Assembly (NCBI GenBank): GCA_938011315.1 | Contig: CALLUG010000003.1 | Span: 1 to 33,201, forward strand | Reading direction: 5' to 3' | Length of the DNA stretch: 33,201 bases | DNA from: an uncultured Flavobacteriaceae bacterium | GTDB lineage: Bacteria > Bacteroidota > Bacteroidia > Flavobacteriales > Flavobacteriaceae | Shown here: one piece after another, positions 8,624 to 17,147 of the stretch | Layout: each line of letters begins with the position of its first letter | Numbering within the stretch: the first letter of the stretch is position 1 | Program-made: the position numbers and the translations under genes | Notes under the pieces: generated by a model | The model's input: the letters and a program-made list of their open reading frames with translations, nothing else | Told to the model about the DNA's origin: nothing | The model's database searches: none

Positions 8624-8631
8624 TATTTTTG
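8624..8631 (+). promoter_or_regulatory. -7 box TATTTTTG for the metallohydrolase gene
   Basis: An exact TAnnTTTG match whose last base is 12 nt before the ATG at 8644, implying a very short leader. The box contains the in-frame TTG at 8629, which rules that codon out as a start. Confidence 0.6.
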
Positions 8632-8643
8632 TTTGCAAATATT

Positions 8644-9411
8644 ATGTCGTTAAAACTAACATTTTTAGGTACAGGAACTTCACAAGGTATTCCAGTAATA
8701 AACAGTTTTCACCCTGTTTGTTTAAGTACAGACCAAAGGGATAAACGTCTTCGTGCGTCTGTACTTGTAGAGTTAGAACACCATACATTTATTATTGATT
8801 GTGGTCCAGATTTTAGACAGCAAATGCTAACTAACAGATGCCCTAAATTAGATGCCCTATTGTTTACTCACGAACATTCCGATCACACTGCTGGTTTAGA
8901 CGATATTAGACCTTTTTTTTTTAATCAAGGGCCTATTCCTATTTATGCACATAAACGTGTTTTTGAGAGCTTAAAACAACGCTTTGATTATATTTTTACG
9001 AAAGAAAATAGATACCCAGGAGCTCCAGAAATTATTGAGTATAATATTACTAACACTGCATTTTGTATTGATGGTGTTGAAATTTTACCCATAAACGGAT
9101 ATCACTACAAGCTACAAGTTTTTGGTTTTAAAATAGCAAATTTTGCGTATTTAACAGATATGAAAACTGTTGCTGATGAGGAGATTGATAAAATTAAGCA
9201 TATAGATATTCTAGTTGTAAATGCACTAAGAGAAGCACCTCATATATCGCATTTTAATCTAGACGAAGCCTTAGCATTTATAGAAAAAGTAAACCCAAAG
9301 CGTGCGTATCTAACACATATTAGTCATTTATTAGGCTTTCATGAAGTCGTAGAAAAAAAATTGCCTAAGCACGTTTTTTTGGCTTACGATAATTTACAAA
9401 TAACCTTATAA
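8644..9411 (+). CDS. Metallo-beta-lactamase-fold hydrolase (PhnP / RNase Z-like)
   Basis: A 255-aa cytoplasmic hydrolase of the metallo-beta-lactamase superfamily. The opening TFLGTGTSQGIP and the zinc motif THEHSDHTAG (HxHxDH at 76-81), with further ligands in INGYHY, AYLTDMK and YLTHISH, match the PhnP / RNase Z-like branch, which hydrolyses phosphodiesters such as cyclic phosphates. The length is normal and all the metal ligands expected appear present. I chose ATG 8644 because the alternative TTG lies in the promoter. It sits 3 nt before the next gene, with which it likely forms an operon. Exact substrate not determinable. Confidence 0.93.
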   Translation: MSLKLTFLGTGTSQGIPVINSFHPVCLSTDQRDKRLRASVLVELEHHTFIIDCGPDFRQQMLTNRCPKLDALLFTHEHSDHTAGLDDIRPFFFNQGPIPIYAHKRVFESLKQRFDYIFTKENRYPGAPEIIEYNITNTAFCIDGVEILPINGYHYKLQVFGFKIANFAYLTDMKTVADEEIDKIKHIDILVVNALREAPHISHFNLDEALAFIEKVNPKRAYLTHISHLLGFHEVVEKKLPKHVFLAYDNLQITL

Positions 9412-9414
9412 GAT

Positions 9415-9921
9415 ATGAAAAGTAAACTCTTTATGTATTTGTTTATATTCTCGCTACTAACAGCGATTTTTATTTACGTTAATTCAAAAAATATTTTAAA
9501 CAAATATGAAGTAGATATTACTCGCTTAAAAGAACAGCAAATACGTTATAAAGATTCTATAAATACGCTTTATGATAAAAATTTGAATTTACGATATTTC
9601 AATTTAGAAGGAAATGAAGATGCTCTATCCTATTTTGAAACTAATGATATTGATACAGATGGTATCGAAAATTTTATTAAGGAACAATTATATACTTTGA
9701 ATGAATCAGAGGATAAGGGACAATTTATCCCTTACGAGTCTATCGATGGAAAAATGATTATTAACAAAGTGCGACTGCTTAATCATAAATGGATTATTGC
9801 AGATTTTTCTGATGGTGAGTACTGGGGTGAGCTTTTTATTAATTACGCTATTAACCCTGTGTCGAAAGCGGTAAGTTTTAAGGTTACCGACTCGTTTATA
9901 TATCCTCCAACAAGATTGTAA
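9415..9921 (+). CDS. Membrane-anchored hypothetical protein
   Basis: A 168-aa protein with one N-terminal transmembrane or signal-anchor helix (about residues 4-23), then a short coiled-coil-like stretch (NKYEVDITRLKEQQIRYK), and a soluble C-terminal domain with ESIDGKMIINKVRLLNHKW and DGEYWGELFINYA. I do not recognise a catalytic motif. Similar short proteins occur next to MBL-fold hydrolases in Flavobacteriaceae. It probably faces the periplasm with the N-terminus inside. It begins 3 nt after the metallohydrolase stop, so the two are cotranscribed. Its base composition and AT-rich codons match its neighbours. Function unknown. Confidence 0.8.
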   Translation: MKSKLFMYLFIFSLLTAIFIYVNSKNILNKYEVDITRLKEQQIRYKDSINTLYDKNLNLRYFNLEGNEDALSYFETNDIDTDGIENFIKEQLYTLNESEDKGQFIPYESIDGKMIINKVRLLNHKWIIADFSDGEYWGELFINYAINPVSKAVSFKVTDSFIYPPTRL

Positions 9922-9941
9922 TTAATATTTTTTTTAAAATG

Positions 9942-10886
9942 CTAGTGTTTTAAAAATGCCAACACATTAGCTTCAATGCGTTTTTGTAGGTTGGAGACGT
10001 CTGCTTTTATAAAAGATTCGCCAGTAATTTTCTCGTAAAGTTCAATATACCTATCGCTTACACTAGTAATATAAGCATCGCTCATTTCTGGAATTTCTTG
10101 TCCTTCTAAGCCTTGAAAGTTATGACTAATAAGCCACTGTCTAACAAACTCTTTGGAAAGTTGTTTTTGTTCTTCTCCTTTTTTTTGCCGTTCAAGATAC
10201 CCATCGGCATAGAAATAGCGAGATGAATCTGGGGTATGAATTTCATCAATTAATACAATAGTACCGTCTTTAGTTTTTCCAAATTCGTACTTTGTATCAA
10301 CTAAAATTAATCCTCTGGAATTTGCTATTTCGGTACCTCGTTTAAATAGTTTACGTGTGTAATCTTCAAGAATGGCATAATCTGTTTTAGATACAATATT
10401 GCGTTCTAAAATAGCTTCGCGAGAAATATCCTCATCATGGGCTCCAAGTTCTGCTTTTGTGGCTGGCGTTATAATGGGCTCAGGAAACTTATCATTTTCT
10501 ATCATTCCGTCGGGCATTGCCACGCCACATAGTGTGCGTTTTCCTGCTTTGTACTCTCGTGCAGCATGACCAGATAGGTAGGCACGAATTACCATTTCAA
10601 CTTTAAAAGGCTCACATAAATGTCCCACAGCAACATTAGGGTCTGGGGTTGCTATTAGCCAATTAGGAACAATATCTTCTGTAGCTTTCATCATTTTTGT
10701 TGCAATCTGATTCAAAATTTGCCCCTTGTATGGAATTCCTTTTGGCATCACAGCATCAAAAGCCGATAGACGATCTGTAGCAATCATGATAAGCAAATCG
10801 TTGTGCATAGTATATACCTCACGTACTTTGCCTTTGTATAAATCTTGCTGTCCTGGAAAACTAAAGTTAGTATCTGTTATTGTCAT
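9942..10886 (-). CDS. purC: Phosphoribosylaminoimidazole-succinocarboxamide synthase
   Basis: SAICAR synthetase, step 7 of de novo purine synthesis: it joins aspartate to CAIR using ATP. At 314 aa it is of the longer, yeast-like form. Family landmarks are [10 protein letters not shown] at the N-terminus (nucleotide-binding glycine region), [58 protein letters not shown], and [14 protein letters not shown] with metal-binding acidic residues. The start is ATG 10886 behind a TACTTTTG box. It converges on the 168-aa gene with a 20-bp gap. Nothing unusual. Confidence 0.98.
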   Translation of the reverse strand: MTITDTNFSFPGQQDLYKGKVREVYTMHNDLLIMIATDRLSAFDAVMPKGIPYKGQILNQIATKMMKATEDIVPNWLIATPDPNVAVGHLCEPFKVEMVIRAYLSGHAAREYKAGKRTLCGVAMPDGMIENDKFPEPIITPATKAELGAHDEDISREAILERNIVSKTDYAILEDYTRKLFKRGTEIANSRGLILVDTKYEFGKTKDGTIVLIDEIHTPDSSRYFYADGYLERQKKGEEQKQLSKEFVRQWLISHNFQGLEGQEIPEMSDAYITSVSDRYIELYEKITGESFIKADVSNLQKRIEANVLAFLKH

Positions 10887-10921
10887 TATAGTGTTAAAAT
10901 AAAAGAATGCGTTGTAGATTA

Positions 10922-10929
10922 CAAAAGTA
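10922..10929 (-). promoter_or_regulatory. -7 box TACTTTTG, purC promoter
   Basis: An exact TAnnTTTG match on the minus strand 35 nt upstream of the purC ATG. No clear -33 element. Confidence 0.5.
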
Positions 10930-11007
10930 AGAATATTAGCTTTTAGATTTATAGATTAAGGTTTAAGACTTCTTTAAAAAAAAATAAGTTTTTTGGGCAG
11001 AAGTGGT

Positions 11008-11961
11008 TTATTCTTGATTTTCAATATTTTTATAAGCAGAAATAATTTTTTTAACCAGTTTGTGCCTAATAACGTCCTTGTCGTCTAGAAAAACGATACC
11101 TACGCCTTCTACGTTTTTTAAAATTAATAAAGCTTCTTTCAATCCAGAAATTGTACGTCGCGGTAAGTCTATTTGTCCTGGATCTCCTGTCAATAAAAAT
11201 TTAGCGTTTTTTCCCATACGTGTTAAAAACATTTTCATTTGATTATGCGTTGTATTTTGACCTTCATCCAAAATAACAAAAGCGTTATCTAAGGTACGTC
11301 CTCGCATAAAGGCGAGAGGCGCAATTTGTATAGTACCATTTTCAATGTACTGTTCTAATTTTTCGGCAGGAATCATATCTCTTAAGGCATCGTATAAAGG
11401 CTGCATATAGGGGTCCAATTTTTCTTTTAAATCTCCGGGTAAAAACCCTAGATTTTCTCCTGCTTCTACGGCAGGGCGCGTTAGTATAATGCGTCGTACC
11501 TCCTTGTTTTTTAAGGCTTTTACTGCCAAAGCCACGCCGGTGTAGGTTTTTCCTGTTCCTGCTGGTCCTATAGCAAAAACCATATCGTTTTTATGCATAC
11601 TATCCACCAGTTTGCGTTGGTTTACGGTTTGTGGTTTAATGAGCTTTCCACCTACGCCATGTACTAATATTTGTCCACTAGAGTCGGGCGTTTCGTAGTC
11701 CAAACTACTGTTGCTCGTAAGCACTCGTTCTATAGCGTTTTCATCGAGCTTATTATACTTTGCCATATGTGCCAAAAGCATGTTTATTTTTAGATTAAAC
11801 TTGGCTAATACTTCGTCGTCACCGTAAGCCTTAATTTTAGTTCCTCTAGCCACTAATTTTAGCTTTGGAAAATGTGTTTTTAGTAAGCTAATGTTTGTGT
11901 TTTGTGCGCCAAAAAAATCTTTTGGACTAATGTGTTCTAGTTCAATAATAAGTTCGTTCAA
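11008..11961 (-). CDS. phoH: PhoH family ATPase
   Basis: Cytoplasmic PhoH-type P-loop ATPase, linked in other bacteria to RNA metabolism and ribosome maturation. An N-terminal KH-like region precedes the PhoH domain, with the Walker A motif GPAGTGKT at about 132-139 and the strongly conserved ILTRPAVEAGENLGFLPGD block. The Walker B region reads VILDEGQNTT, where Gly replaces the usual Ala after the catalytic Glu. It ends with DVIRHKLVKKIISAY. There is no ATG at the N-terminus: TTG at 11961 gives MNELIIELEHISPKDFFG, like homologues, and TTG at 11967 would add two residues. Total 317 aa, standard for Flavobacteriaceae. A promoter box could not be placed firmly. Confidence 0.95.
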   Translation of the reverse strand: MNELIIELEHISPKDFFGAQNTNISLLKTHFPKLKLVARGTKIKAYGDDEVLAKFNLKINMLLAHMAKYNKLDENAIERVLTSNSSLDYETPDSSGQILVHGVGGKLIKPQTVNQRKLVDSMHKNDMVFAIGPAGTGKTYTGVALAVKALKNKEVRRIILTRPAVEAGENLGFLPGDLKEKLDPYMQPLYDALRDMIPAEKLEQYIENGTIQIAPLAFMRGRTLDNAFVILDEGQNTTHNQMKMFLTRMGKNAKFLLTGDPGQIDLPRRTISGLKEALLILKNVEGVGIVFLDDKDVIRHKLVKKIISAYKNIENQE

Positions 11962-12045
11962 ATGCAAATAAGTTTAAATAAATTCATTTCAAAATAATAC
12001 ATTATATTCAATAAAAATAAAGTGCAACTAAATAAAAGGATTTAT

Positions 12046-12053
12046 TAGATTTG
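12046..12053 (+). promoter_or_regulatory. -7 box TAGATTTG for the DUF62-gldFG operon
   Basis: An exact TAnnTTTG match 63 nt upstream of the ATG at 12117, in the divergent region between phoH and the SAM hydrolase gene. It is the best candidate for the whole downstream series up to gldFG. Confidence 0.45.
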
Positions 12054-12116
12054 TAATTACTCAAATTTAGTGATTTTTAAGGACAATTACATTATATAAA
12101 TATTAACAATTTGCCG

Positions 12117-12956
12117 ATGGCAATTATTACATTAACAACAGATTTTGGGGAGAAAGACCACTTTGCTGGTACTTTGAAAGGTGCTATTTATAGTGAGCTT
12201 CCCAATGTTAAGATTGTCGATATTTCTCATTCTGTATCGCCTTTTAGTATTCCGGAGGCAGCATATATTATTCAAAATGCTTATCGTAGTTTTCCTAAAG
12301 GAACAATCCATATTATAGATATTGATTCTGAAATTAATCAAGAAAACAAGCATATTGCCATAACACTCGATGAGCATTATTTTATTTGTGCCAATAACGG
12401 AATTATGAGTATGCTTTGTGCAGAAATTACACCAGAGAAAATTGTAGAAATTAATATCCACGATAAGATAAAGCCTAATATTCCTGTTTTTGATGTGTTT
12501 GTCAAAGTAGCCTGTCATATTGCAAGAGGCGGTACGCTAGAGGTTATCGGAAAACTTATAACAAATATTAAACCGATTACTAATATAGCTCCTTTTGTTA
12601 ACCACGAAAAAACTCAAATTATAGGACACGTTATTTATATTGATAATTACGGTAATGTTATTACAAATATTAGACGAAATCTTTTTGAGCTGATACAAAA
12701 AGGAAGACCTTTTGAAGTATTTGCAAGAAACTATAAATTTAAAACCATTTACTCAAAATATAGTGATATTATAAATTTTAGTATTCCCAAAAATAAGCGT
12801 AATGACGAGGGCAGAGGCTTAGTGGTTTTTAATTCGTCTAACTATCTAGAAATTGCCATATATAAAAGTAACACAACCACCGTAGGCAGTGCCTCCTCAC
12901 TTATGGGATTAAATATGCGAGATAGTATTACTGTTAATTTTTTAAAACAACAATAG
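12117..12956 (+). CDS. SAM hydroxide adenosyltransferase (DUF62 / SAM-dependent chlorinase-fluorinase fold)
   Basis: A 279-aa cytoplasmic protein of the DUF62 family. Characterised members hydrolyse S-adenosyl-L-methionine to adenosine and methionine; the rare halogenases share the fold. Family motifs visible are TLTTDFGEKDHFAG at the N-terminus, IVDISH, IHIIDID, CANNGIMS and HVIYIDNYGNVITNI. The N-terminal catalytic Asp of the TDFG motif is present. There is no evidence for halogenase activity. The start is ATG 12117, since an upstream TTG at 12111 would add only two residues. The stop is 3 nt before the ABM-domain gene, and gldFG follows, so the three are probably one transcript. Confidence 0.93.
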   Translation: MAIITLTTDFGEKDHFAGTLKGAIYSELPNVKIVDISHSVSPFSIPEAAYIIQNAYRSFPKGTIHIIDIDSEINQENKHIAITLDEHYFICANNGIMSMLCAEITPEKIVEINIHDKIKPNIPVFDVFVKVACHIARGGTLEVIGKLITNIKPITNIAPFVNHEKTQIIGHVIYIDNYGNVITNIRRNLFELIQKGRPFEVFARNYKFKTIYSKYSDIINFSIPKNKRNDEGRGLVVFNSSNYLEIAIYKSNTTTVGSASSLMGLNMRDSITVNFLKQQ

Positions 12957-12959
12957 TAT

Positions 12960-13256
12960 ATGTTTATTAGAATTGTAAAATTAAGTATTGCAGACAATTA
13001 CACTCAAGCTTTTTTAGAAATGTTTGAGAATAAAAAAAAGGATATTAGAAACTTTCCTGGTTGCAAATATTTAGACTTATATAGAGACAAACACAATACA
13101 AATGTGTTTTTTACGTATAGTTATTGGGATGCCGAAAGTGATTTAGAAGCGTATAGACATTCTGCCCTATTTAAAGTTGTGTGGGCAAAAACAAAAGCAA
13201 TGTTTAGTGCAAAGCCACAAGCGTGGAGCGTAGATAGGCTACAGCATTTGCCATAG
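12960..13256 (+). CDS. ABM-domain protein (putative monooxygenase)
   Basis: A 98-aa protein with the dimeric ferredoxin-like fold of the antibiotic biosynthesis monooxygenase (ABM) family. Typical features are the N-terminal strand MFIRIVKLSI, the FPGCKYLDLYRD segment, the FFTYSYWDAESDLEAYRHS segment and the final Phe/Trp-rich helix (VVWAKTKAMF). Members range from quinol oxidases to heme-degrading enzymes, and some only bind ligands. No signal peptide. It begins 3 nt after the SAM hydrolase stop and lies 32 nt before gldFG. The actual reaction is unknown. Confidence 0.88.
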   Translation: MFIRIVKLSIADNYTQAFLEMFENKKKDIRNFPGCKYLDLYRDKHNTNVFFTYSYWDAESDLEAYRHSALFKVVWAKTKAMFSAKPQAWSVDRLQHLP

Positions 13257-13288
13257 CTTACAATTTTTTAATTTATAAAATCGACTCA

Positions 13289-15685
13289 ATGTTTGCCTTA
13301 CTTAAAAAAGAAATAAATACGTTTTTTGCCTCACCAATTGGCTACTTAGTTATGGCTGTTTTTTTATTAATTAACAGCTTGTTTTTATGGTTTTTTAAAG
13401 GAGAACACAACATTCTAGATTATGGTTTTTCCGATCTATCACCTTTTTTTTTATTAGCACCTTGGATTTTTTTATTTTTAATTCCTGCCATAACTATGCG
13501 CAGCTTTTCAGACGAAAAACGACAAGGAACTTTAGAATTGCTTTTAACGAAACCTCTGTCTGAACTACAGCTTGTTTTGGGTAAATTTTTAGCTGCGTTA
13601 TGTCTTACAAGTCTTGCGCTAATCCCAACGTTGCTATATGTGTACACTATATACCAGCTAGGCAACCCCATAGGCAATATAGATATGGGTAGCACGCTAG
13701 GATCTTATTTTGGTTTATTTCTTTTAACGATTGTATATACTGCAATAGGGTTGTTTGCTTCTACCTTATCTAAAAATCAAATTGTAGCTTTTATTATTGC
13801 TATGCTAATTTGTTTTTTATTTTTTATAGGGATACAAGGAATTGCAGACTATATGCACAGTACAACTATAGAAAAATTAGGGATTAGTTATCATTTTAAG
13901 AGTATAAGTAGAGGAGTACTAGACACAAGAGATATTGTTTATTTTTTGAGTATTAGTGTTTTTTTTATTGTACTGACCATATTAAATATATCTACCAAAA
14001 AAAAACCGAAAAGCATCTTATTGCAACCTTTGCAGCTTAGTATAGCTTTGTTATTAGTATATGGTTTTGCTCAAGCATTTTATGCCCGTTTTGATTTGAC
14101 AAAAGATAAGCGCTATACTCTTAGCGACGCTTCACACACTATCATAAAAAATATACAAAAGCCTATCGTAATCGATGTGTTTTTAGAAGGCGAAGGATTT
14201 CCGTCCAATATTAGGCGACTACAGGCAGAAACCCAACAACTGTTAGAAGAGTTTGCTAATAAAAATAAGGCTATAAAGTACCGTTTTATTAACCCAATAG
14301 AAAACCCTGCTCATGCAAACAGGGCTTTAGAGGAGTTTAGCCGCTTAGGAATGACACCAATGATGCTAACAGTACAAGATAATGGCAAGTCAAGTCAAGA
14401 AGCTATTATCCCATGGGCAATGGCAACTTACGGTAAGCAACGAGTAATCATTTCTTTGATTAAGAACCAACTAGGCGCTAGACAAGAAGCTCTCATACAA
14501 AACTCTGTACAGCACTTGGAGTACGCTTTTACAGATGGTTTTAGTAAACTTGTAAATACTAAACAAAAAAAGATTGCTGTTTTAAAGGGTAACGGACAAA
14601 TGCAGGATAAGTACATGGCTAGTTTTTTAAACACCCTAAGTGATTACTACATTATAGATGCCTTTTCATTAGACAGCGTGAGTAGCACTCCAAAACGTGT
14701 TTTAAAGCAACTTCAAGAGTTTAGCCTCATACTCGCTGCAAAACCAACAGAAGCTTTTTCTGAATCTGAAAAGTTAGTGCTTGACCAGTATATAATGAAT
14801 GGTGGCAAAAGCCTATGGCTAATTGATAAGGTCGCTATAGAAAAAGATAGTTTGTACAATGACACTGGTAGCAATGTTAGTATTTCTAGACATTTAAATC
14901 TTACAGATTTCTTTTTTAAGTACGGAGCCCGTATTAACCCTGTGTTAGTAAAGGATTTGTATTCAAAAAAAATAACATTAGCAACAGGGCAGGGTAGTAA
15001 TACACAATTTGTAGACCTTAACTGGCCTTACTCCCCGTTAGCCTCTGGAAACCCCAACCATCCTATTAGTAATAACTTAAATTTAGTAAACTTAGACTTT
15101 GCAAACCAAATTGATACGCTCAAAACCTCTACAAGCCGTATTACAAAAACAGTTTTGCTAAAGAGTTCTCCCTTATCAAAAATAGAAGGCAGTTCAAAAA
15201 TTATAACCCTAGAAGAAGCAACTCAAAAACAAGATCCAAAAACGTATACTAAAGGAAATCAAACATTGGGCATTTTGCTAGAAGGCGAGTTTACTTCAGT
15301 CTATCACAATAGAGTAAAACCTTTCAAATTACAAAACGAAAAGATTAAGAGTAAGCCTACAAAAATGATTGTTATTGCAGACGGCGATATTATTAAAAAT
15401 GAAATAAACGCTAAAAATCAAGCACTACAACTCGGCTTTGATCGTAGAAACGGCAAACTGTATGGTAATAGCGAGTTTTTATTAAATGCTATAAATTATT
15501 TGTTAGATGATAACGGACTTATAAACATTAGAAGTAAAGAAGTTGCCATTGCCTACCTAAACTTAGAACGCGTTGCTAAAGAGAAAATAAAATGGCAAAG
15601 TATAAATATTCTGTTACCCCTAGTGTTATTAGCAGGTTTTGGAGTATTGTTCAATTATTATAGAAGAAAAAAATATGCAAAATAA
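13289..15685 (+). CDS. gldFG: Gliding motility ABC transporter GldF-GldG fusion
   Basis: One uninterrupted 798-aa frame holds two proteins that are usually separate. Residues 1 to about 236 are GldF, an ABC-2 type permease with six or so membrane helices, the TMRSFSDEKRQGTLELLLTKPL motif and the STLSKNQIVAFI motif. Residues about 245-798 are GldG, with an N-terminal helix, RFDLTKDKRYTLS (267-279), the periplasmic ABC-type_uncharacterised domain (KPIVIDVFLEGEGFP, IPWAMATYG), and a C-terminal helix ending NYYRRKKYAK. GldF, GldG and the ATPase GldA (not in this window) form the ABC transporter needed for gliding in Flavobacterium johnsoniae. The junction (codons 237-239) is a run of nine A at 13997-14005. 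No in-frame ATG exists for a stand-alone GldG, which supports a real fusion. Periplasmic facing of the GldG part is inferred. Confidence 0.92.
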   Translation: MFALLKKEINTFFASPIGYLVMAVFLLINSLFLWFFKGEHNILDYGFSDLSPFFLLAPWIFLFLIPAITMRSFSDEKRQGTLELLLTKPLSELQLVLGKFLAALCLTSLALIPTLLYVYTIYQLGNPIGNIDMGSTLGSYFGLFLLTIVYTAIGLFASTLSKNQIVAFIIAMLICFLFFIGIQGIADYMHSTTIEKLGISYHFKSISRGVLDTRDIVYFLSISVFFIVLTILNISTKKKPKSILLQPLQLSIALLLVYGFAQAFYARFDLTKDKRYTLSDASHTIIKNIQKPIVIDVFLEGEGFPSNIRRLQAETQQLLEEFANKNKAIKYRFINPIENPAHANRALEEFSRLGMTPMMLTVQDNGKSSQEAIIPWAMATYGKQRVIISLIKNQLGARQEALIQNSVQHLEYAFTDGFSKLVNTKQKKIAVLKGNGQMQDKYMASFLNTLSDYYIIDAFSLDSVSSTPKRVLKQLQEFSLILAAKPTEAFSESEKLVLDQYIMNGGKSLWLIDKVAIEKDSLYNDTGSNVSISRHLNLTDFFFKYGARINPVLVKDLYSKKITLATGQGSNTQFVDLNWPYSPLASGNPNHPISNNLNLVNLDFANQIDTLKTSTSRITKTVLLKSSPLSKIEGSSKIITLEEATQKQDPKTYTKGNQTLGILLEGEFTSVYHNRVKPFKLQNEKIKSKPTKMIVIADGDIIKNEINAKNQALQLGFDRRNGKLYGNSEFLLNAINYLLDDNGLINIRSKEVAIAYLNLERVAKEKIKWQSINILLPLVLLAGFGVLFNYYRRKKYAK

Positions 15686-15812
15686 CAGCACACAGTTCCT
15701 TACTATTTTAATGGTGCATTAATCTCTTTGTTAATAAGTTTCTTTCTAATTTCAACCCTTATAGGATATATTTGTAATAAGTATAATTAGCAATTTTCAA
15801 ACGCATTTTTTA
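15686..15812 (+). other. gldFG-dnaN intergenic region
   Basis: A 127-nt gap. In the gldFG frame, after the TAA, 34 sense codons run to a TAG at 15788-15790, including a hydrophobic stretch (GALISLLISFFLISTLIGYI). There is no start codon for a separate protein apart from a TTG, and the GldG C-terminus upstream is already family-typical, so I regard this as non-coding. It contains a probable dnaN promoter. Confidence 0.5.
15767..15774 (+). promoter_or_regulatory. -7 box TATATTTG, dnaN promoter
   Basis: An exact TAnnTTTG match 38 nt upstream of the dnaN ATG. Confidence 0.5.
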
Positions 15813-16931
15813 ATGAAATTTATAGTATCAAGTACCTATTTATTAAAGCAACTTCAAGTATTGGGTGGCGTTATTAACAGCTCTAACACTTTACCTATTT
15901 TAGATAATTTTTTGTTTGAATTAAACCATACAAAACTTACCGTTTCTGCTAGTGATTTAGAAACCACCATGTCCTCTGTTATAGAAGTAGAAAGTAATAC
16001 AGAAGGGCGTATTGCTATTCCTGCAAAATTGGTGTTAGACACCCTAAAAACATTTCCGGAGCAACCTTTGACCTTTATTGTAGAAGAAAATAATATTGTA
16101 GAGATTAGCTCTAATCACGGTAAATACGCTTTGGCATATACAAATGCCGACGAGTTTCCTAAAGCTGTAGCTTTGGAAAACCCCAAAGCAACCATAATTC
16201 CTGGAGATGTTTTGGCTACTGCCATTAACAAAACTATTTTTGCTTCCGGAAACGATGATTTGCGCCCCGTTATGAGTGGTGTGTTTTTTCAGTTTTCTAC
16301 AGAAGGTCTAACCTTTGTAGCTACAGACGCGCATAAATTGGTGAAATATACTCGCGAAGATATCACAGCAACAGAAACTGCGGAGTTTATTATGCCTAAA
16401 AAACCATTAAATTTATTAAAAGGAATTTTAGCAACAAACAGCTCTGATGTTGTCATTGAGTATAACGACTCTAATGCAAAATACATTTTTGACAATACAA
16501 CTCTAACTTGCCGCTTGATAGATGGAAAGTATCCAAACTACGAAGCTGTAATTCCTAAGGAAAACCCTAATAAGCTTAATATTGATCGTGTGCAGTTTTT
16601 AAATTCTGTACGTCGTGTTTCTATTTTTTCTAACAAAACAACGCACCAAATACGCCTTAAAATTGCTGGCGCCGAACTTAATATCTCTGCAGAAGATATG
16701 GATTATAGCAATAAAGCAGAAGAACGCTTAACTTGTGGTTATCAAGGCGATGATATGGAAATTGGATTTAACTCACGTTTTTTGACAGAAATGCTTAATA
16801 ACCTCAATTCTGAAGAGGTACAGCTAGTTATGAGTTTACCAAATAGAGCCGGAATCCTAACGCCCGTAGATGGTCTAGATAAAGGTGAGCATATTACTAT
16901 GCTTGTAATGCCTGTAATGATAAATAGTTAA
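15813..16931 (+). CDS. dnaN: DNA polymerase III beta subunit (sliding clamp)
   Basis: The 372-aa ring-forming processivity clamp that tethers DNA polymerase III to DNA in the cytoplasm. Three structurally similar domains are visible: domain 1 opens MKFIVSSTYLLKQLQ and contains TLPILDNFLFE; domain 2 contains FASGNDDLRPVMSGVFF and FVATDAHKLVKYTR; domain 3 contains RVSIFSNKTTHQIRL. The C-terminus ITMLVMPVMI is the usual protein-binding end. Length and order are standard. dnaN here lies after gldFG, not next to dnaA. It ends before two strong terminators. Confidence 0.98.
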   Translation: MKFIVSSTYLLKQLQVLGGVINSSNTLPILDNFLFELNHTKLTVSASDLETTMSSVIEVESNTEGRIAIPAKLVLDTLKTFPEQPLTFIVEENNIVEISSNHGKYALAYTNADEFPKAVALENPKATIIPGDVLATAINKTIFASGNDDLRPVMSGVFFQFSTEGLTFVATDAHKLVKYTREDITATETAEFIMPKKPLNLLKGILATNSSDVVIEYNDSNAKYIFDNTTLTCRLIDGKYPNYEAVIPKENPNKLNIDRVQFLNSVRRVSIFSNKTTHQIRLKIAGAELNISAEDMDYSNKAEERLTCGYQGDDMEIGFNSRFLTEMLNNLNSEEVQLVMSLPNRAGILTPVDGLDKGEHITMLVMPVMINS

Positions 16932-16964
16932 CCTACTGATAGCGTAAAACAACCATAATACACC

Positions 16965-17018
16965 TCAAAAAATATAATGCTTAAAATACTTTTGTTTTTT
17001 AAGCATTATATTTTTTGA
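16965..17018. terminator. Bidirectional terminator between dnaN and the M61 peptidase gene
   Basis: A perfect 22-bp inverted repeat: the left arm 16965-16986 (starting TCAAAAAATATAATGC) pairs with 16997-17018, with a 10-nt loop. The A-rich outer left arm and T-rich outer right arm make it suited to stop transcription from both sides. Confidence 0.85.
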
Positions 17019-17093
17019 AGTAGCTTGTTTCCATCGTTACTAAACGATAAAACCTTTGAGGCAAACACTCAACTACATTAAATTTAAAAATAA

Positions 17094-17129
17094 AAAAAAC
17101 GTCTAAAAATTACTTTTTAGACGTTTTTT
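17094..17129. terminator. Second bidirectional terminator, M61 peptidase 3' end
   Basis: A perfect 16-bp inverted repeat: AAAAAACGTCTAAAAA at 17094-17109 and its complement at 17114-17129, with a TTAC loop. It starts 18 bp beyond the minus-strand M61 stop and has T-runs on both strands. It is the likely terminator of the peptidase gene. Confidence 0.85.
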
Positions 17130-17147
17130 ATAAACAATATATGCTTA

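Noticed and set aside
9931-9956. 9-bp AT-only inverted repeat (TTTTTAAAA / TTTTAAAAA) at the purC end
   Set aside because: It is made only of A and T and partly lies in coding DNA; too weak for a terminator call.
12117-12956. Fluorinase/chlorinase function for the DUF62 protein
   Set aside because: The family motifs fit the common SAM-hydrolysing type, and no halogenase-specific feature is visible.
15686-15790. In-frame continuation of gldFG after its TAA, with a hydrophobic stretch
   Set aside because: The GldG C-terminus (NYYRRKKYAK) is complete before the stop, and no start codon supports a separate protein.
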